A stretch of 64,000 nucleotides of DNA, taken from positions 1,240,001 through 1,304,000 of the forward strand of contig NZ_RJAD01000001.1 of NCBI RefSeq assembly GCF_003999995.1, in the 5' to 3' direction. The position numbers were made by a program, and so were the translations under genes. Below are positions 34,802 through 43,035 of this stretch, in pieces; the stretch's first letter is position 1, and the number at the start of each line of letters is the position of its first letter. Source of the DNA: Microbacterium sulfonylureivorans. GTDB lineage: Bacteria > Actinomycetota > Actinomycetes > Actinomycetales > Microbacteriaceae. The notes below the pieces were generated by a model. The model was not told the origin of the DNA, ran no database searches, and was given only the letters and a program-made list of their open reading frames with translations.

Positions 34802-35127
34802 CGTACGTCATCGCGCTGCCGTGCGTGGATGTCAAGGACCGTGCCTGCATCGACGAGTGCCCGGTCGACTGCATCTACGAGGGCGACCGGTCGCTGTACA
34901 TCCATCCGGACGAGTGCGTCGACTGCGGCGCCTGCGAGCCCGTCTGCCCGGTCGAGGCGATCTACTACGAAGACGACCTGCCCGACGAGTGGCAGGACTA
35001 CTACAAGGCCAACGTCGAGTTCTTCGACGACATCGGCTCGCCCGGCGGTGCGGCCAAGATCGGGGTGATCCACAAGGATCACCCGGTCATCGCGGCTCTT
35101 CCTCCGGAGGGAGCAGGACATGAGTGA
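34798..35127 (+). CDS. fdxA: 7Fe-type ferredoxin
   Basis: 109 residues. Cluster ligands follow the FdxA pattern: Cys9, Cys17, Cys21, Cys25 and Cys40, Cys43, Cys46, Cys50 (ECVDCGACEPVCPVEAIYYE), with the usual ~60-residue C-terminal tail. It likely carries electrons from the reductase at 33419 to the sulfite reductase. GTG at 34798 lies in a 4-nt overlap with the reductase gene; the next gene starts 8 nt before its stop. Confidence 0.95.
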   Translation: MTYVIALPCVDVKDRACIDECPVDCIYEGDRSLYIHPDECVDCGACEPVCPVEAIYYEDDLPDEWQDYYKANVEFFDDIGSPGGAAKIGVIHKDHPVIAALPPEGAGHE

Positions 35128-36091
35128 ATCGGCATACAACCCTGTCGGCCCTTCGGTCGAGGTCGACGTGGTGGTCGTCGGAGGAGGTCCGGCGGGTCTG
35201 TCCGCCGCGCTGAACCTCGGCCGCGCCCGCGCATCGGTGGTCGTGGTCGACGCAGGTCGCCCGCGCAACGCCGCGACCCTCCGCTCCCACGGCTTCCTGA
35301 CGCGGGACGGGGTGTCACCCCTTGAGCTGCGCAAGCTCGCGCGGGCGGAGCTCGACGCCTACCCGGCCGTGAACGTCCTCGATCGCGCCGTCGTCACGGG
35401 TCTGCTGCCCACGGATGCCGCGAACGGCATGCGCTTCATCGCGGCGCTCAAAGGCACCCGCGAGCGCACGCCTCCGGCGGTGGCCGCGCGCTCCGTGCTC
35501 GTCGCCACGGGCCTGCGAGAGACGCTCCCCGCGATCCCCAGCCTGCGCGCCTTCTACGGCATGACGATCTTCAGCTGCGCTGCGTGCGATGCGTGGGAGC
35601 TTCAGGATCGCCCGCTCGCCCTCATCGGCGAGACGCCCGACCTCGCGATCCGCGCCCGGCTGATCGCCCGCTGGACCGATCGCCTGACGGTCTTCACGAA
35701 CGGGGCCGATGTCGTCGACACCGTCGAGGAGGCCGAGCTCGCCGCATCCGGGATCGTCGTCGAACGGCGGGCGATCGACGACCTTGAGGGCGACCGCGGT
35801 GCCGTGGCCGCCGTGCGGCTCGTCGACGGCACGCGCATCGAGGTCGAAGGCGGGTTCGTGCGTCCGCATTGGCAGCCTGCACTCGACTTCCTGTCGGGGC
35901 ACGACGTCGACCGCGAGCCCGACGGCACCCTCGCGGTCGACCGGTCGGGGCGCACGTCCGTTCCCGGGCTGTACGCCGCGGGGGATGCCGCGTCCCCCGG
36001 CCCGCAGCAGCTCATCGTCGCCGCGGGCCAGGGCGCGCGCTCGGCCGCCGTCCTCGTGCACGACCTCGTGGGCGTCCGCACCGCGCACTGA
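35120..36091 (+). CDS. Thioredoxin reductase-like FAD/NAD(P) oxidoreductase, 323 aa
   Basis: The FAD motif VVVVGGGPAGLSAALNLGRA (17-36) and redox pair Cys153/Cys156 (CAAC) are seen, and it ends with GLYAAGDAASPGPQQLIVAA. Compared with true TrxB, the NADP motif region (LALIGETPDLAIRAR) lacks the classical GxGxxA, so the electron donor may differ. As last gene of the sulfur operon, it could recycle the thioredoxin used by CysH (inference). A related protein is encoded at 49578. Start overlaps fdxA by 8 nt, with GGAGG upstream. Confidence 0.85.
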   Translation: MSESAYNPVGPSVEVDVVVVGGGPAGLSAALNLGRARASVVVVDAGRPRNAATLRSHGFLTRDGVSPLELRKLARAELDAYPAVNVLDRAVVTGLLPTDAANGMRFIAALKGTRERTPPAVAARSVLVATGLRETLPAIPSLRAFYGMTIFSCAACDAWELQDRPLALIGETPDLAIRARLIARWTDRLTVFTNGADVVDTVEEAELAASGIVVERRAIDDLEGDRGAVAAVRLVDGTRIEVEGGFVRPHWQPALDFLSGHDVDREPDGTLAVDRSGRTSVPGLYAAGDAASPGPQQLIVAAGQGARSAAVLVHDLVGVRTAH

Positions 36092-36110
36092 CGGCGCCGA
36101 CCCGCATGCG

Positions 36111-36911
36111 TCAGCGACGCGTCTGCTCGGACCCCGACATCCGCTGCGCCAGATAGATCGGCACGATCGACACGATGACGAGCACGACCGCGATCACCGA
36201 GACGATAGGCGCCTGCGCCGGGCGGAACATGTTGTTGAGGATGAAGATCGGCAGCGTGGTGACACCCGAGCCCGCGGTGAAGGTCGTCACGATGATCTCG
36301 TCGAAGCTCAACGCGAAGGCGAGGAGGCCGCCGGCGAGCAGCGCCGAACGCAGCTGCGGGAACGTGACCAGCCGGAACGTCGTCCATACCCCCGCTCCGA
36401 GATCGGCGGATGCCTCCTCCAGGCTCGTCCCCGTCCGTCGGAGGCGCGCGATGACATTGTTGAAGACCGTGACGATGCAGAACGTGGCGTGGGCGATGAC
36501 GACCGTCCAGATCGACAGCGGGACGCCCATGATGGTGCGGAAGAAGTTGTTGAGCGCGATGCCGGTGATGATGCCGGGGAGCGCGATGGGCAGGATGATC
36601 AGCAGCGAGATCGCGTCGCGTCCGAAGAACTCGAATCGCTGCAGCGCCAGGGAGATCAGAGTGCCGAGGACGAGCGAGATCACCGTGGCGATAACAGCGA
36701 TGAACAGGCTCGTCGCGACGGCCTCGAGGGCTCCCGCGCTCTGGAATGCCTTGCCCCACCACTCGAGCGTGAATCCGGGCGGTGGCCATGTGAGCGAGGT
36801 CGAGGTCGAGAACGAGTTCACCAAGACGACGAACAGCGGCAGATACACCACCGCCAGAATGATCGCCGTGACGATCGCCAGAGTCGTCCGCGCGAGGGTT
36901 CCGAGTCGCAT
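36111..36911 (-). CDS. potC: Polyamine-type ABC transporter permease (PotC-like), 266 aa
   Basis: Six helices, with the PotC pattern LPLFVVLVNSFSTSTSLTWP after TM1 and the loop EEASADLGAGVWTTFRLVTFP (EAA motif). With PotB it forms the channel of a spermidine/putrescine-type importer. It is the last gene of the minus-strand unit potA-potD-potB-potC, 8 nt after potB, and converges on the TrxR-like gene with 19 nt between them. The exact substrate is inferred from the family only. Confidence 0.9.
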   Translation of the reverse strand: MRLGTLARTTLAIVTAIILAVVYLPLFVVLVNSFSTSTSLTWPPPGFTLEWWGKAFQSAGALEAVATSLFIAVIATVISLVLGTLISLALQRFEFFGRDAISLLIILPIALPGIITGIALNNFFRTIMGVPLSIWTVVIAHATFCIVTVFNNVIARLRRTGTSLEEASADLGAGVWTTFRLVTFPQLRSALLAGGLLAFALSFDEIIVTTFTAGSGVTTLPIFILNNMFRPAQAPIVSVIAVVLVIVSIVPIYLAQRMSGSEQTRR

Positions 36912-36919
36912 CCGTCGTC

Positions 36920-37840
36920 CTAGAGGTTGTTCAGCGCACCCGTGCGACGCACGAGCGCGAGGTAGCCGAAGATGATCACGATGGGGATGAGCGCGATGGC
37001 TGCCGCGAGCGGCAGGTTGTTTGCCGCCCCGACGTTCGTGTAGACGAGGTTCCCGAGCATCTGGTTCGCGCCGCCGACGATGTTCACCGTGATGTAGTCG
37101 CCGAGCGAGAGCGAGAAGGCGAAGATCGTGCCGGCGATGATCGCCGGGAACGTCAGCGGAAGCACGACGCTTCCCAGGGTCCGCCAGGTCTTGCCGCCGA
37201 GGTCGGCGGATGCCTCCAGAAGCGAGTCGGGCACGCGCTCCAGGCCCGCGTAGATGGGCAGAATCACATACGGCAGCCAGAGATACGACAGTGTGATGAT
37301 GGTCGCGGTGAGGCCGTATCCGGGCGTATGCAGTCCGAAGGGGGCGAGGATCCACTCGAGGATCCCCTCCTGCGACAGAACCGACCGCCACGCATAGGCC
37401 TTGACGAGGTAGCTCGCCCACAGCGGCATGAGGACGGCGATGACCAGGATGCGCTGCGCCCGTGGCGAGGCGACCTTGGCCATGTAGAAGGCGATGGGCA
37501 GGGCTATCGCCACATCGATGACCGTGACGAGGATCGCGACGCCGAGCGTGCGCAGGGTGACCGTCTGGTACAGCGCGCCCGTGAGCACGGTCACGATGTT
37601 GTCGAGCGTCCACTCCGTGATGATCTCGCCGGTGAAGCTGTCCACCTTCCAGAAGGCGGTCACCAGCAGGAGGGCGAGGGCCACGATGTAGACGACACCG
37701 AGCCAGAACAGCGGCGCTGACAGCAGGAACGCGAGCCGGAACCTCGGATGCGCGCTGAGCCACGCCGAAGCACGCCGCGCGAGCGTCGCACGAGGTGCGG
37801 GCACGGCACGTGTGCGCTGTGCGGGGATGGTGTCGGTCAT
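36920..37840 (-). CDS. potB: Polyamine-type ABC transporter permease (PotB-like), 306 aa
   Basis: A polar N-terminus is followed by six helices. FLLSAPLFWLGVVYIVALAL and the EAA loop LLEASADLGGKTWRTLGSVV are typical of PotB/PotH. It pairs with PotC. The gap of 63 nt from potD contains a Gly/Cys-rich hairpin-like stretch. Other binding-protein-dependent permeases of the same class transport putrescine or related cations, so the substrate is not certain. Confidence 0.9.
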   Translation of the reverse strand: MTDTIPAQRTRAVPAPRATLARRASAWLSAHPRFRLAFLLSAPLFWLGVVYIVALALLLVTAFWKVDSFTGEIITEWTLDNIVTVLTGALYQTVTLRTLGVAILVTVIDVAIALPIAFYMAKVASPRAQRILVIAVLMPLWASYLVKAYAWRSVLSQEGILEWILAPFGLHTPGYGLTATIITLSYLWLPYVILPIYAGLERVPDSLLEASADLGGKTWRTLGSVVLPLTFPAIIAGTIFAFSLSLGDYITVNIVGGANQMLGNLVYTNVGAANNLPLAAAIALIPIVIIFGYLALVRRTGALNNL

Positions 37841-37903
37841 GTTCTCTCCGATGTGGCGCCGGGGAATCCCGGGGGCGGCACGGGGCCGCCCCCGGGGGGC
37901 GCG

Positions 37904-39082
37904 TCAGCCCTTGATCTCGGCCCAGGCCTGCGTCCAGGTCGAGTAGTCGACGCATTCGACGTCAGTGCGACCGTCGACGCACTCCGCGATCGGCGTCGTC
38001 CAGTACCAGATCTGGGACGCGTACTCCTCATCGCCCGCGTGGTACGCCGCGCAGTCGTCGCGGTAGTCGCATGCCTCCTGGCTCGACGGCGCCTCGCCGA
38101 AGTAGGCGGTGGCCTGCGCGTTCGTCTCAGGGCTGGCAATCCAGTCGAGCCACGCGTACGCGCAGTTCGGGCTCTTCGCCTCGGAGGCGATCATCCAGGT
38201 GTCGGACCATCCCGTCGCGCCCTCCTCGGGGAGGACGACCTCGGTCGTCGCGTCGCTCCCGGCGAGGACGTTCTGGATGACCTGCCACGTCGTTCCGGCG
38301 ACCGAGTCGCCCGTCTCGAAGGCCTGGATCTCCTTGAGGTAGTCCGACCAGTATTCGCCCACGTGCTCGCGCTGTGCCTTCAGCAGGTCGACTGCGGCCT
38401 GGAACTGCGTCTCGTCCAGCGCATACGGGTTCTCGATGCCGAGTTCGGGCTGATGCGTCATGAGATAGACCGCCGCGTCGGCGATGTAGATCGGCGAGTC
38501 GTAGGCCGTGATCTTGCCTGAGTAGGCGCTCGCCTCATCGAAGACGATGTCCCACGAGGTGGGTGCCGGCGAGACGACCTCCGTGTTGTACAGCAGCAGG
38601 TTCGCGCCGTAGCCGTGGGGGACGCCGTAGGACTGGCCGTCGACCGAGTTCCACTCCTTCTCCTTGAGGAAGTCGTAGATCCCCTCGTAGCTCGGGATGA
38701 GGTCGGTGTTCACCGGAGCCACGTCGCCGGCGGCGATGAGCCGCAACGTCGCGTCACCCGACGCAGCGATGACGTCGTAGTCACCGGTCTTCATGAGGCT
38801 GACGGCCTCGTCGGAGGTGCCGTAGGTCTTGGACGTCACCTCGCAGCCGGTCTCCTCCTCGAATCCGCTGACCCAGTCCACGGCAGGGTCGTTGCTGCCG
38901 TCCTCGACGTAGCCGGGCCAAGCCAGAATCGAGACCGAGCCCTCGTAGTCGCCGAGTTCGTCGACCTCTTCCGACGGCGCAGCGCCGCCTCCGCTGGACG
39001 TGCCGCAGCCTGCCAGGACGGCGATCGCGCCGATCGCCAGCGCGGTGGTGGCTATGCGCCCCGCGCGTGTCGTGTGCATCAT
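37904..39082 (-). CDS. potD: Polyamine-type ABC transporter substrate-binding lipoprotein (PotD-like), 392 aa
   Basis: The signal peptide ends in the lipobox LAGC (Cys26). The mature protein shows the PotD start SVSILAWPGYVEDGSNDPAV and family motifs YDVIAASGDATLRLIAAGDV and YGVPHGYGANLLLYNTEVV. A C-terminal insert carries several cysteines (CDYRDDC, ECVDGRTDVEC) that may form disulfides outside the cell. ATG 39082 is followed immediately by another ATG; GAGGAA lies upstream. It lies 67 nt after potA. Confidence 0.9.
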   Translation of the reverse strand: MMHTTRAGRIATTALAIGAIAVLAGCGTSSGGGAAPSEEVDELGDYEGSVSILAWPGYVEDGSNDPAVDWVSGFEEETGCEVTSKTYGTSDEAVSLMKTGDYDVIAASGDATLRLIAAGDVAPVNTDLIPSYEGIYDFLKEKEWNSVDGQSYGVPHGYGANLLLYNTEVVSPAPTSWDIVFDEASAYSGKITAYDSPIYIADAAVYLMTHQPELGIENPYALDETQFQAAVDLLKAQREHVGEYWSDYLKEIQAFETGDSVAGTTWQVIQNVLAGSDATTEVVLPEEGATGWSDTWMIASEAKSPNCAYAWLDWIASPETNAQATAYFGEAPSSQEACDYRDDCAAYHAGDEEYASQIWYWTTPIAECVDGRTDVECVDYSTWTQAWAEIKG

Positions 39083-39149
39083 GGGTGTTCCTCTCTCGGG
39101 TGCTGTGGTGCTGTGTTCTCCGGGGCGTGCGCCCAGGTCTGCGGCCGGC

Positions 39150-40184
39150 TCAGGTGCCGGGGGGGATCAACGAGACGACGTCCTCGTCGTGCCACGCGAC
39201 GTGGACGCGGTCACCGCGGTCCTCGTCACCGGCGCGGCTGCGGTCGTTGCGCTCGAGGACCGTCACGCGCATGCCCGCGTCGAGATCGATGACGCGTCGG
39301 ATGCCGCTGCCGACGTAGATGGATTCGACCACCGTGCCCGGGGCGGAACGTTCGCCGGCGCCGACGGCAGCCTCGGAGCGCAGCGTGAGCTTCTCGGGAC
39401 GGATGGAGTGCTCGCCTTCACGGCCGATGAGAGACGCTGACCGCTCGAGGTCGAAGAGGTTGGACGTGCCGACGAAGTCGGCGACGAACCGTGAGGCGGG
39501 TCGCTCGTAGAGATCGCGCGGTGTGCCGAGCTGCTCGATCGCACCGTCATGGAACACGGCCACGCGGTCGGAGAGCGTGAGCGCCTCCTCCTGGTCGTGT
39601 GTCACGAAGATGAACGTGATCCCGAGGTCACGCTGGATCTGCTTCAACTCGACCTGCATCTGCTCTCGGAGCTTCAGGTCGAGCGCTCCGAGCGGCTCAT
39701 CGAGCAGAAGCACCTTGGGCTGCACGACGGTCGCGCGTGCGAGGGCGACGCGCTGCCGCTGGCCGCCCGACAGCTGCGAGGGCTTGCGGTCGGCCATCTG
39801 CTGAAGCCTGACGGATCCGAGGGCGTCCATCGCGAGGTTCCGTCGCTCGGCTCGCCTCACTCCACGCACGCGCAGCCCGTATGCGACGTTGTCGAGCACG
39901 CTCATGTGCGGGAAGAGCGCGTAGTCCTGGAAGACGGTGTTCACGTCGCGGTCGAACGGCGCCTTCTTCGTCACATCCTGGCCGAACAGCTCGATCGACC
40001 CGGACGTGGGCTGATCGAACCCCGCGATGAGCCTCAGGACGGTGGTCTTCCCCGACCCCGACGGGCCGAGCATGGAGAAGAACTCCCCCGCAGCGATCTC
40101 GAGATCCACGTGGTCCACGGCGGTCACGCTCCCGAACTCCTTGGTGAGCCCGGTCAGGCGGATAGCCGGCTGCGGTTCGGTCAT
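39150..40184 (-). CDS. potA: Polyamine-type ABC transporter ATP-binding protein (PotA-like), 344 aa
   Basis: Nucleotide-binding domain: Walker A GPSGSGKTT, Q-loop VFQDYALFPHM, signature LSGGQRQR, Walker B VLLLDEPLGALD, switch His in FVTHDQEEA. A C-terminal TOBE domain follows from about residue 235 (IRPEKLTL...VVESIYVGSG). ATG 40184 follows AAGGAGAGGT. It is the first gene of the transporter unit and is divergent from a GntR regulator across a perfect 16-bp palindrome. Confidence 0.92.
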   Translation of the reverse strand: MTEPQPAIRLTGLTKEFGSVTAVDHVDLEIAAGEFFSMLGPSGSGKTTVLRLIAGFDQPTSGSIELFGQDVTKKAPFDRDVNTVFQDYALFPHMSVLDNVAYGLRVRGVRRAERRNLAMDALGSVRLQQMADRKPSQLSGGQRQRVALARATVVQPKVLLLDEPLGALDLKLREQMQVELKQIQRDLGITFIFVTHDQEEALTLSDRVAVFHDGAIEQLGTPRDLYERPASRFVADFVGTSNLFDLERSASLIGREGEHSIRPEKLTLRSEAAVGAGERSAPGTVVESIYVGSGIRRVIDLDAGMRVTVLERNDRSRAGDEDRGDRVHVAWHDEDVVSLIPPGT

Positions 40185-40216
40185 TGACCTCTCCTTCGAT
40201 GTCGATGCAACTAAAT

Positions 40217-40236
40217 CATATGGATCCATATGTCAA
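40217..40236. promoter_or_regulatory. Palindromic operator CATATGGATCCATATG at the potA/GntR divergence
   Basis: The perfect 16-bp palindrome (40217-40232) overlaps the start of the spacer of a minus-strand promoter whose -35 is TTGACA (40236-40231). A bound protein would block potA transcription. The adjacent GntR protein is the obvious ligand. Confidence 0.7.
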
Positions 40237-40309
40237 AAGATCGTGGCTCGTGTTACGGTCTTGTCACGGTCGGCGCGGACGGGCGCGCCGCGCCGGGAAG
40301 GAGCGCCGG

Positions 40310-41098
40310 ATGCCGCATGCGACAGGTCGGCTCGACGCCGCCCGTGCCGTCGTGTTCGCGCCCCTCGAGGGCGCCGGTCGAGCCGAGCTGGTGGAGCAGC
40401 GACTCACCGACGCGATCGTCAGCGGCGTCCTGCACGACGGCGAGCGGCTGCCCAGCGAGTCCGACCTGTCCCGCAGCCTCGGCGTCGCACTGGTGACGGC
40501 TCGAGAGGCCCTCGAGGGCATGCGTGACAAGGGATTCGTCCGCACGAGGCGCGGACGCGACGGCGGCAGCTTCGTGGTCTTCGATCGAGAATCCGCTGCT
40601 CGCGCGGGCGATCGGCGGCTGCGCGACACGAGCCGCATCGAACTGCGGGACCTCGCACTCCACGTGTCCGCGATCGCGGGAACGGCCGCCGAGACCGCGG
40701 CGAATCGCGCCAGCGACGACGACATCGAGAGCCTGTCGCGCATCTCCGCCGCCGCCGATCTCGTGTCGGCCGGCGGCTCGCGGCGGGCAGTGAGCCGGTT
40801 CCAGCTCGAGGTCGCCGCGATCAGTCAGTCGCCGCGGCTCGTGCGTGAGGAGATGCGCCTCCAGAGCGAGGCGGGCCCACTGCTGTGGATGTGCCTGCGC
40901 GAACAGGAGTACCGTGACCGCAGCGCCCTCGCACGCACGAGGGTCATCGACGCGATCCGGAACGCCGACCCCGACGCCGCTCGCACCGCGACGATCGCCC
41001 ATGTGGACGGCGCTTTCGAATGGCTCGTCGATGAGCGATCCCGTGCCGAGGCGCTCACGCAGGACGAGTCGCCCCCTTCACCGAAGGCAAGCCCATGA
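40310..41098 (+). CDS. GntR family regulator, FadR/FCD type, 262 aa
   Basis: The winged helix is at about 25-85 (VEQRLTDAIVSGVLHDGERL, then PSESDLSRSLGVALVTAREA, and a wing RRGRDGGSFVV). It is followed by an all-helical FCD-like effector domain (RIELRDLALHVSAIAGTAAE ... TIAHVDGAFEWLVDE). It likely controls the divergent polyamine-type transporter through the palindrome at 40217. ATG 40310 follows GGGAAGGAG. It overlaps the Cache protein gene by 4 nt, so the two are made together. Confidence 0.9.
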   Translation: MPHATGRLDAARAVVFAPLEGAGRAELVEQRLTDAIVSGVLHDGERLPSESDLSRSLGVALVTAREALEGMRDKGFVRTRRGRDGGSFVVFDRESAARAGDRRLRDTSRIELRDLALHVSAIAGTAAETAANRASDDDIESLSRISAAADLVSAGGSRRAVSRFQLEVAAISQSPRLVREEMRLQSEAGPLLWMCLREQEYRDRSALARTRVIDAIRNADPDAARTATIAHVDGAFEWLVDERSRAEALTQDESPPSPKASP

Positions 41099-41847
41099 GC
41101 AGCATCGCCATCCGGCCCCCCACGGAGGTCGCCGGCCACGTCGCGGCGACGATCGACGACATCTTCGCCATGATCGACGGGTGGCGCGCCGTGCTCGAAC
41201 ACGGCCTGTCACAGGATGGAGCCCTTGCCGCGGCCACCGTCGATCCGCTCGTCGAGTCCTTCGCCGTTCCCGCCGTCTCCGGTGGCACGCTGCTCACCGG
41301 CGCGGGCTTCGTCGCGACCCCGGGCACCCTCCGCGACGCGGAGTGGCACCTGGCGTGGTGGCTGGGCGGATCCGGCGTCGAACGCGCCGTCCGACGGCTC
41401 GCGACGATCGACGATCCCTCGCACGAGCAGTTCCGCGACTACACCGGGCTCGAATGGTGGCGCGTACCCGCCCAGACGGGCAGTCGGCACCTCACCGGGC
41501 CGTATGTGGACTACGTGTGCACCGACGACTACACCGTGACGATCACCACTCCCGTGATGGTCCAGGGCGCCATGGTGGGTGTCGTCGGCGCCGACGCCCT
41601 GGTCGATCGCCTCGAGCGCGAGCTGCTGCCCGCGATGCGGTCCGGCGGGACGCCGGCGACTCTCGTGAATGCATCCGGCCGCGTCGTCACCTCGACGGAC
41701 GCACGCCGCGAGCCCGGAGCGATCCTGCGAGGGGAGGGGCTCATCGAGGCGGTCCGGAACGCAGGCGAGAGCCCTGTGATGCTGCGCAGCGGAGCCGCCG
41801 TTCTGGCGTGCGGCGACACCTCGCTCGCTCTTGTGATCGGCGTCTGA
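41095..41847 (+). CDS. Stand-alone Cache-domain protein, 250 aa
   Basis: An N-terminal helix (VAATIDDIFAMIDGWRAVLE) leads into a dCache-like sensor: GPYVDYVCTDDYTVTITTPV followed by MVQGAMVGVVGADALVDRLE, then a second small beta module. No signal peptide, membrane helix or output domain is present, so it is a soluble ligand-binding protein. Cache domains bind amino acids, amines and carboxylates. Its coupling to a GntR gene beside a polyamine-type importer suggests it senses the same ligand (inference). Confidence 0.82.
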   Translation: MSSIAIRPPTEVAGHVAATIDDIFAMIDGWRAVLEHGLSQDGALAAATVDPLVESFAVPAVSGGTLLTGAGFVATPGTLRDAEWHLAWWLGGSGVERAVRRLATIDDPSHEQFRDYTGLEWWRVPAQTGSRHLTGPYVDYVCTDDYTVTITTPVMVQGAMVGVVGADALVDRLERELLPAMRSGGTPATLVNASGRVVTSTDARREPGAILRGEGLIEAVRNAGESPVMLRSGAAVLACGDTSLALVIGV

Positions 41848-41869
41848 ACCTGCGCCTCCGGCCGCCGAG

Positions 41870-42052
41870 TCAGGGCGTGACGATCGGGAACCGGTGAGCG
41901 ACGGTGTCGAGCAGTCCGATCAGCGTCGTGAACTGGCTCACGTCGCCCGAATGCTCCACCGCGTCGGGTCCCTGGGCGAGCACCGCGAGCAGCTGCGGCT
42001 TCGTCAGGGTGATCACCAGCGGGGCGGACTCCTTGCCGGGCGACTCGAGGAC
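41870..42052 (-). pseudogene. Alkylsulfatase C-terminal remnant, 5'-truncated
   Basis: An open frame of 60 codons without a start reads VLESPGKESAPLVITLTKPQ, LLAVLAQGPDAVEHSGDVSQ and FTTLIGLLDTVAHRFPIVTP, then stop. This matches the SCP2-like C-terminal end of metallo-beta-lactamase-fold alkyl/aryl sulfatases. The catalytic MBL domain (~500 residues) is missing, and a stop lies just upstream in frame. It is a leftover of a deleted gene, next to an orphan palindrome at 42087. Confidence 0.7.
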
Positions 42053-42270
42053 AGAAAATCATCGACGCGGCGGCCTCAGAACCCTATACTGCAAAATGCA
42101 GTAGCCTTCGGGTTCGATCGCGGCCGCATCGTGTGGGGACACGGGCCGCGTACTGGGGCGGTTCGATCGGAAGGTTGACTCGCGCCCGATGGCGCTGGGG
42201 CCGCCATCGGGGTGGTGCCGGGCACTCGTGGCCGGCCCACCCCGATCTTGCGCCCGCGTCCGTCGGCGAT
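42053..42270. other. Non-coding stretch between sulfatase remnant and dcd
   Basis: No gene is supported in these 218 bp. It holds one orphan palindrome (42087-42103) and otherwise GC-rich sequence without hairpins strong enough to call. With the 22 nt before the remnant, this is the only region of more than 300 bp in the window without an intact gene. Confidence 0.6.
42087..42103. promoter_or_regulatory. Orphan palindrome TACTGCA-AAA-TGCAGTA
   Basis: The 7-bp perfect arms around AAA resemble a TetR/MarR-type operator. Neither neighbour (a sulfatase fragment and the 3' end of dcd) needs an operator here, so it is probably a relic of the deleted sulfatase promoter region or its regulator gene. 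Confidence 0.5.
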
Positions 42271-42876
42271 TCAGCCGCCGAGCGATCCTGCGTCGGACGA
42301 TCCGACATCCGTGCGGTGGAAGTTCTGGAACGAACGGGATGCCGTCGGCCCCCGCTGCCCCTGGTAGCGATTGCCGTAGGGCCCCGAGCCGTAGGGGTTC
42401 TCGGCAGGCGACGACAGCCGGAAGAAGCAGAGCTGTCCGATCTTCATCCCGGGCCACAGCGTGATCGGCAGCGTCGCGACGTTCGACAGCTCGAGGGTCA
42501 CGTGCCCCGAGAAGCCCGGATCGATGAAGCCCGCCGTCGAGTGGGTCAGCAGGCCGAGCCGGCCGAGGGACGACTTGCCCTCGAGCCGTGCGGCCACGTC
42601 GTCGGGCAGCGACACGAGCTCGAACGTCGATCCGAGCGCGAACTCGCCCGGGTGCAGCACGAACGGCTCATCGGGGGCGACCTCGATCAGACGCGTGAGC
42701 TCCGGCTGATCCTGCGCCGGGTCGATGAAGGGGTACTTGTGGTTGTCGAACAGCCGGAAGTAGCGGTCGAGCCGGACATCGACGCTCGAGGGCTGCACCA
42801 TCTCGGCCTGCCACGGATCGAGCCCGATCCTGCCCGCGTCGATCTCTTGACGGATGTCGCGGTCGGAGAGCAGCAC
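42271..42876 (-). CDS. dcd: dCTP deaminase (possibly dUMP-forming)
   Basis: 201 residues. [20 protein letters not shown] opens the protein; [15 protein letters not shown], the catalytic stretch [20 protein letters not shown] and [14 protein letters not shown] are the Dcd/Dut trimer motifs. It converts dCTP to dUTP or, in actinobacterial bifunctional forms, directly to dUMP; the sequence does not settle which. The C-terminal ~15 residues ([14 protein letters not shown]) are extra low-complexity tail. It is divergent from the tRNA-Gly gene. Confidence 0.95.
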   Translation of the reverse strand: MLLSDRDIRQEIDAGRIGLDPWQAEMVQPSSVDVRLDRYFRLFDNHKYPFIDPAQDQPELTRLIEVAPDEPFVLHPGEFALGSTFELVSLPDDVAARLEGKSSLGRLGLLTHSTAGFIDPGFSGHVTLELSNVATLPITLWPGMKIGQLCFFRLSSPAENPYGSGPYGNRYQGQRGPTASRSFQNFHRTDVGSSDAGSLGG

Positions 42877-42899
42877 GAGGCCAGCCTAGCGGCGGTGAG

Positions 42900-42941
42900 G
42901 GATGCCGCGGCTTCGGGTCGCGGCATCCGCTCTGTTATCCT
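42900..42941 (+). promoter_or_regulatory. Hairpin and promoter -10 upstream of tRNA-Gly
   Basis: GGATGCCGCG and CGCGGCATCC (42900-42928) form a 10-bp stem upstream of dcd and the tRNA. TATCCT (42936-42941) is a likely -10 for the tRNA, whose mature 5' end is 23 nt further on. Confidence 0.45.
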
Positions 42942-42964
42942 GTCCAGACGCCGAAAGGCCTGCC

Positions 42965-43035
42965 GGGGATGTAGTTCAATGGCAGAACTTCAGCTTCCCA
43001 AGCTGATAGCGCGGGTTCGATTCCCGTCATCCCCT
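42965..43035 (+). tRNA. tRNA-Gly (anticodon CCC)
   Basis: The acceptor stem GGGGATG (42965-42971) pairs with CATCCCC (43028-43034). D arm GTTC/GAAC; anticodon stem TCAGC/GCTGA with loop TTCCCAA, so the anticodon CCC is at 42997-42999; T arm GCGGG/CCCGT with loop TTCGATT. Discriminator T at 43035; CCA is not encoded. It reads GGG codons. Confidence 0.95.
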
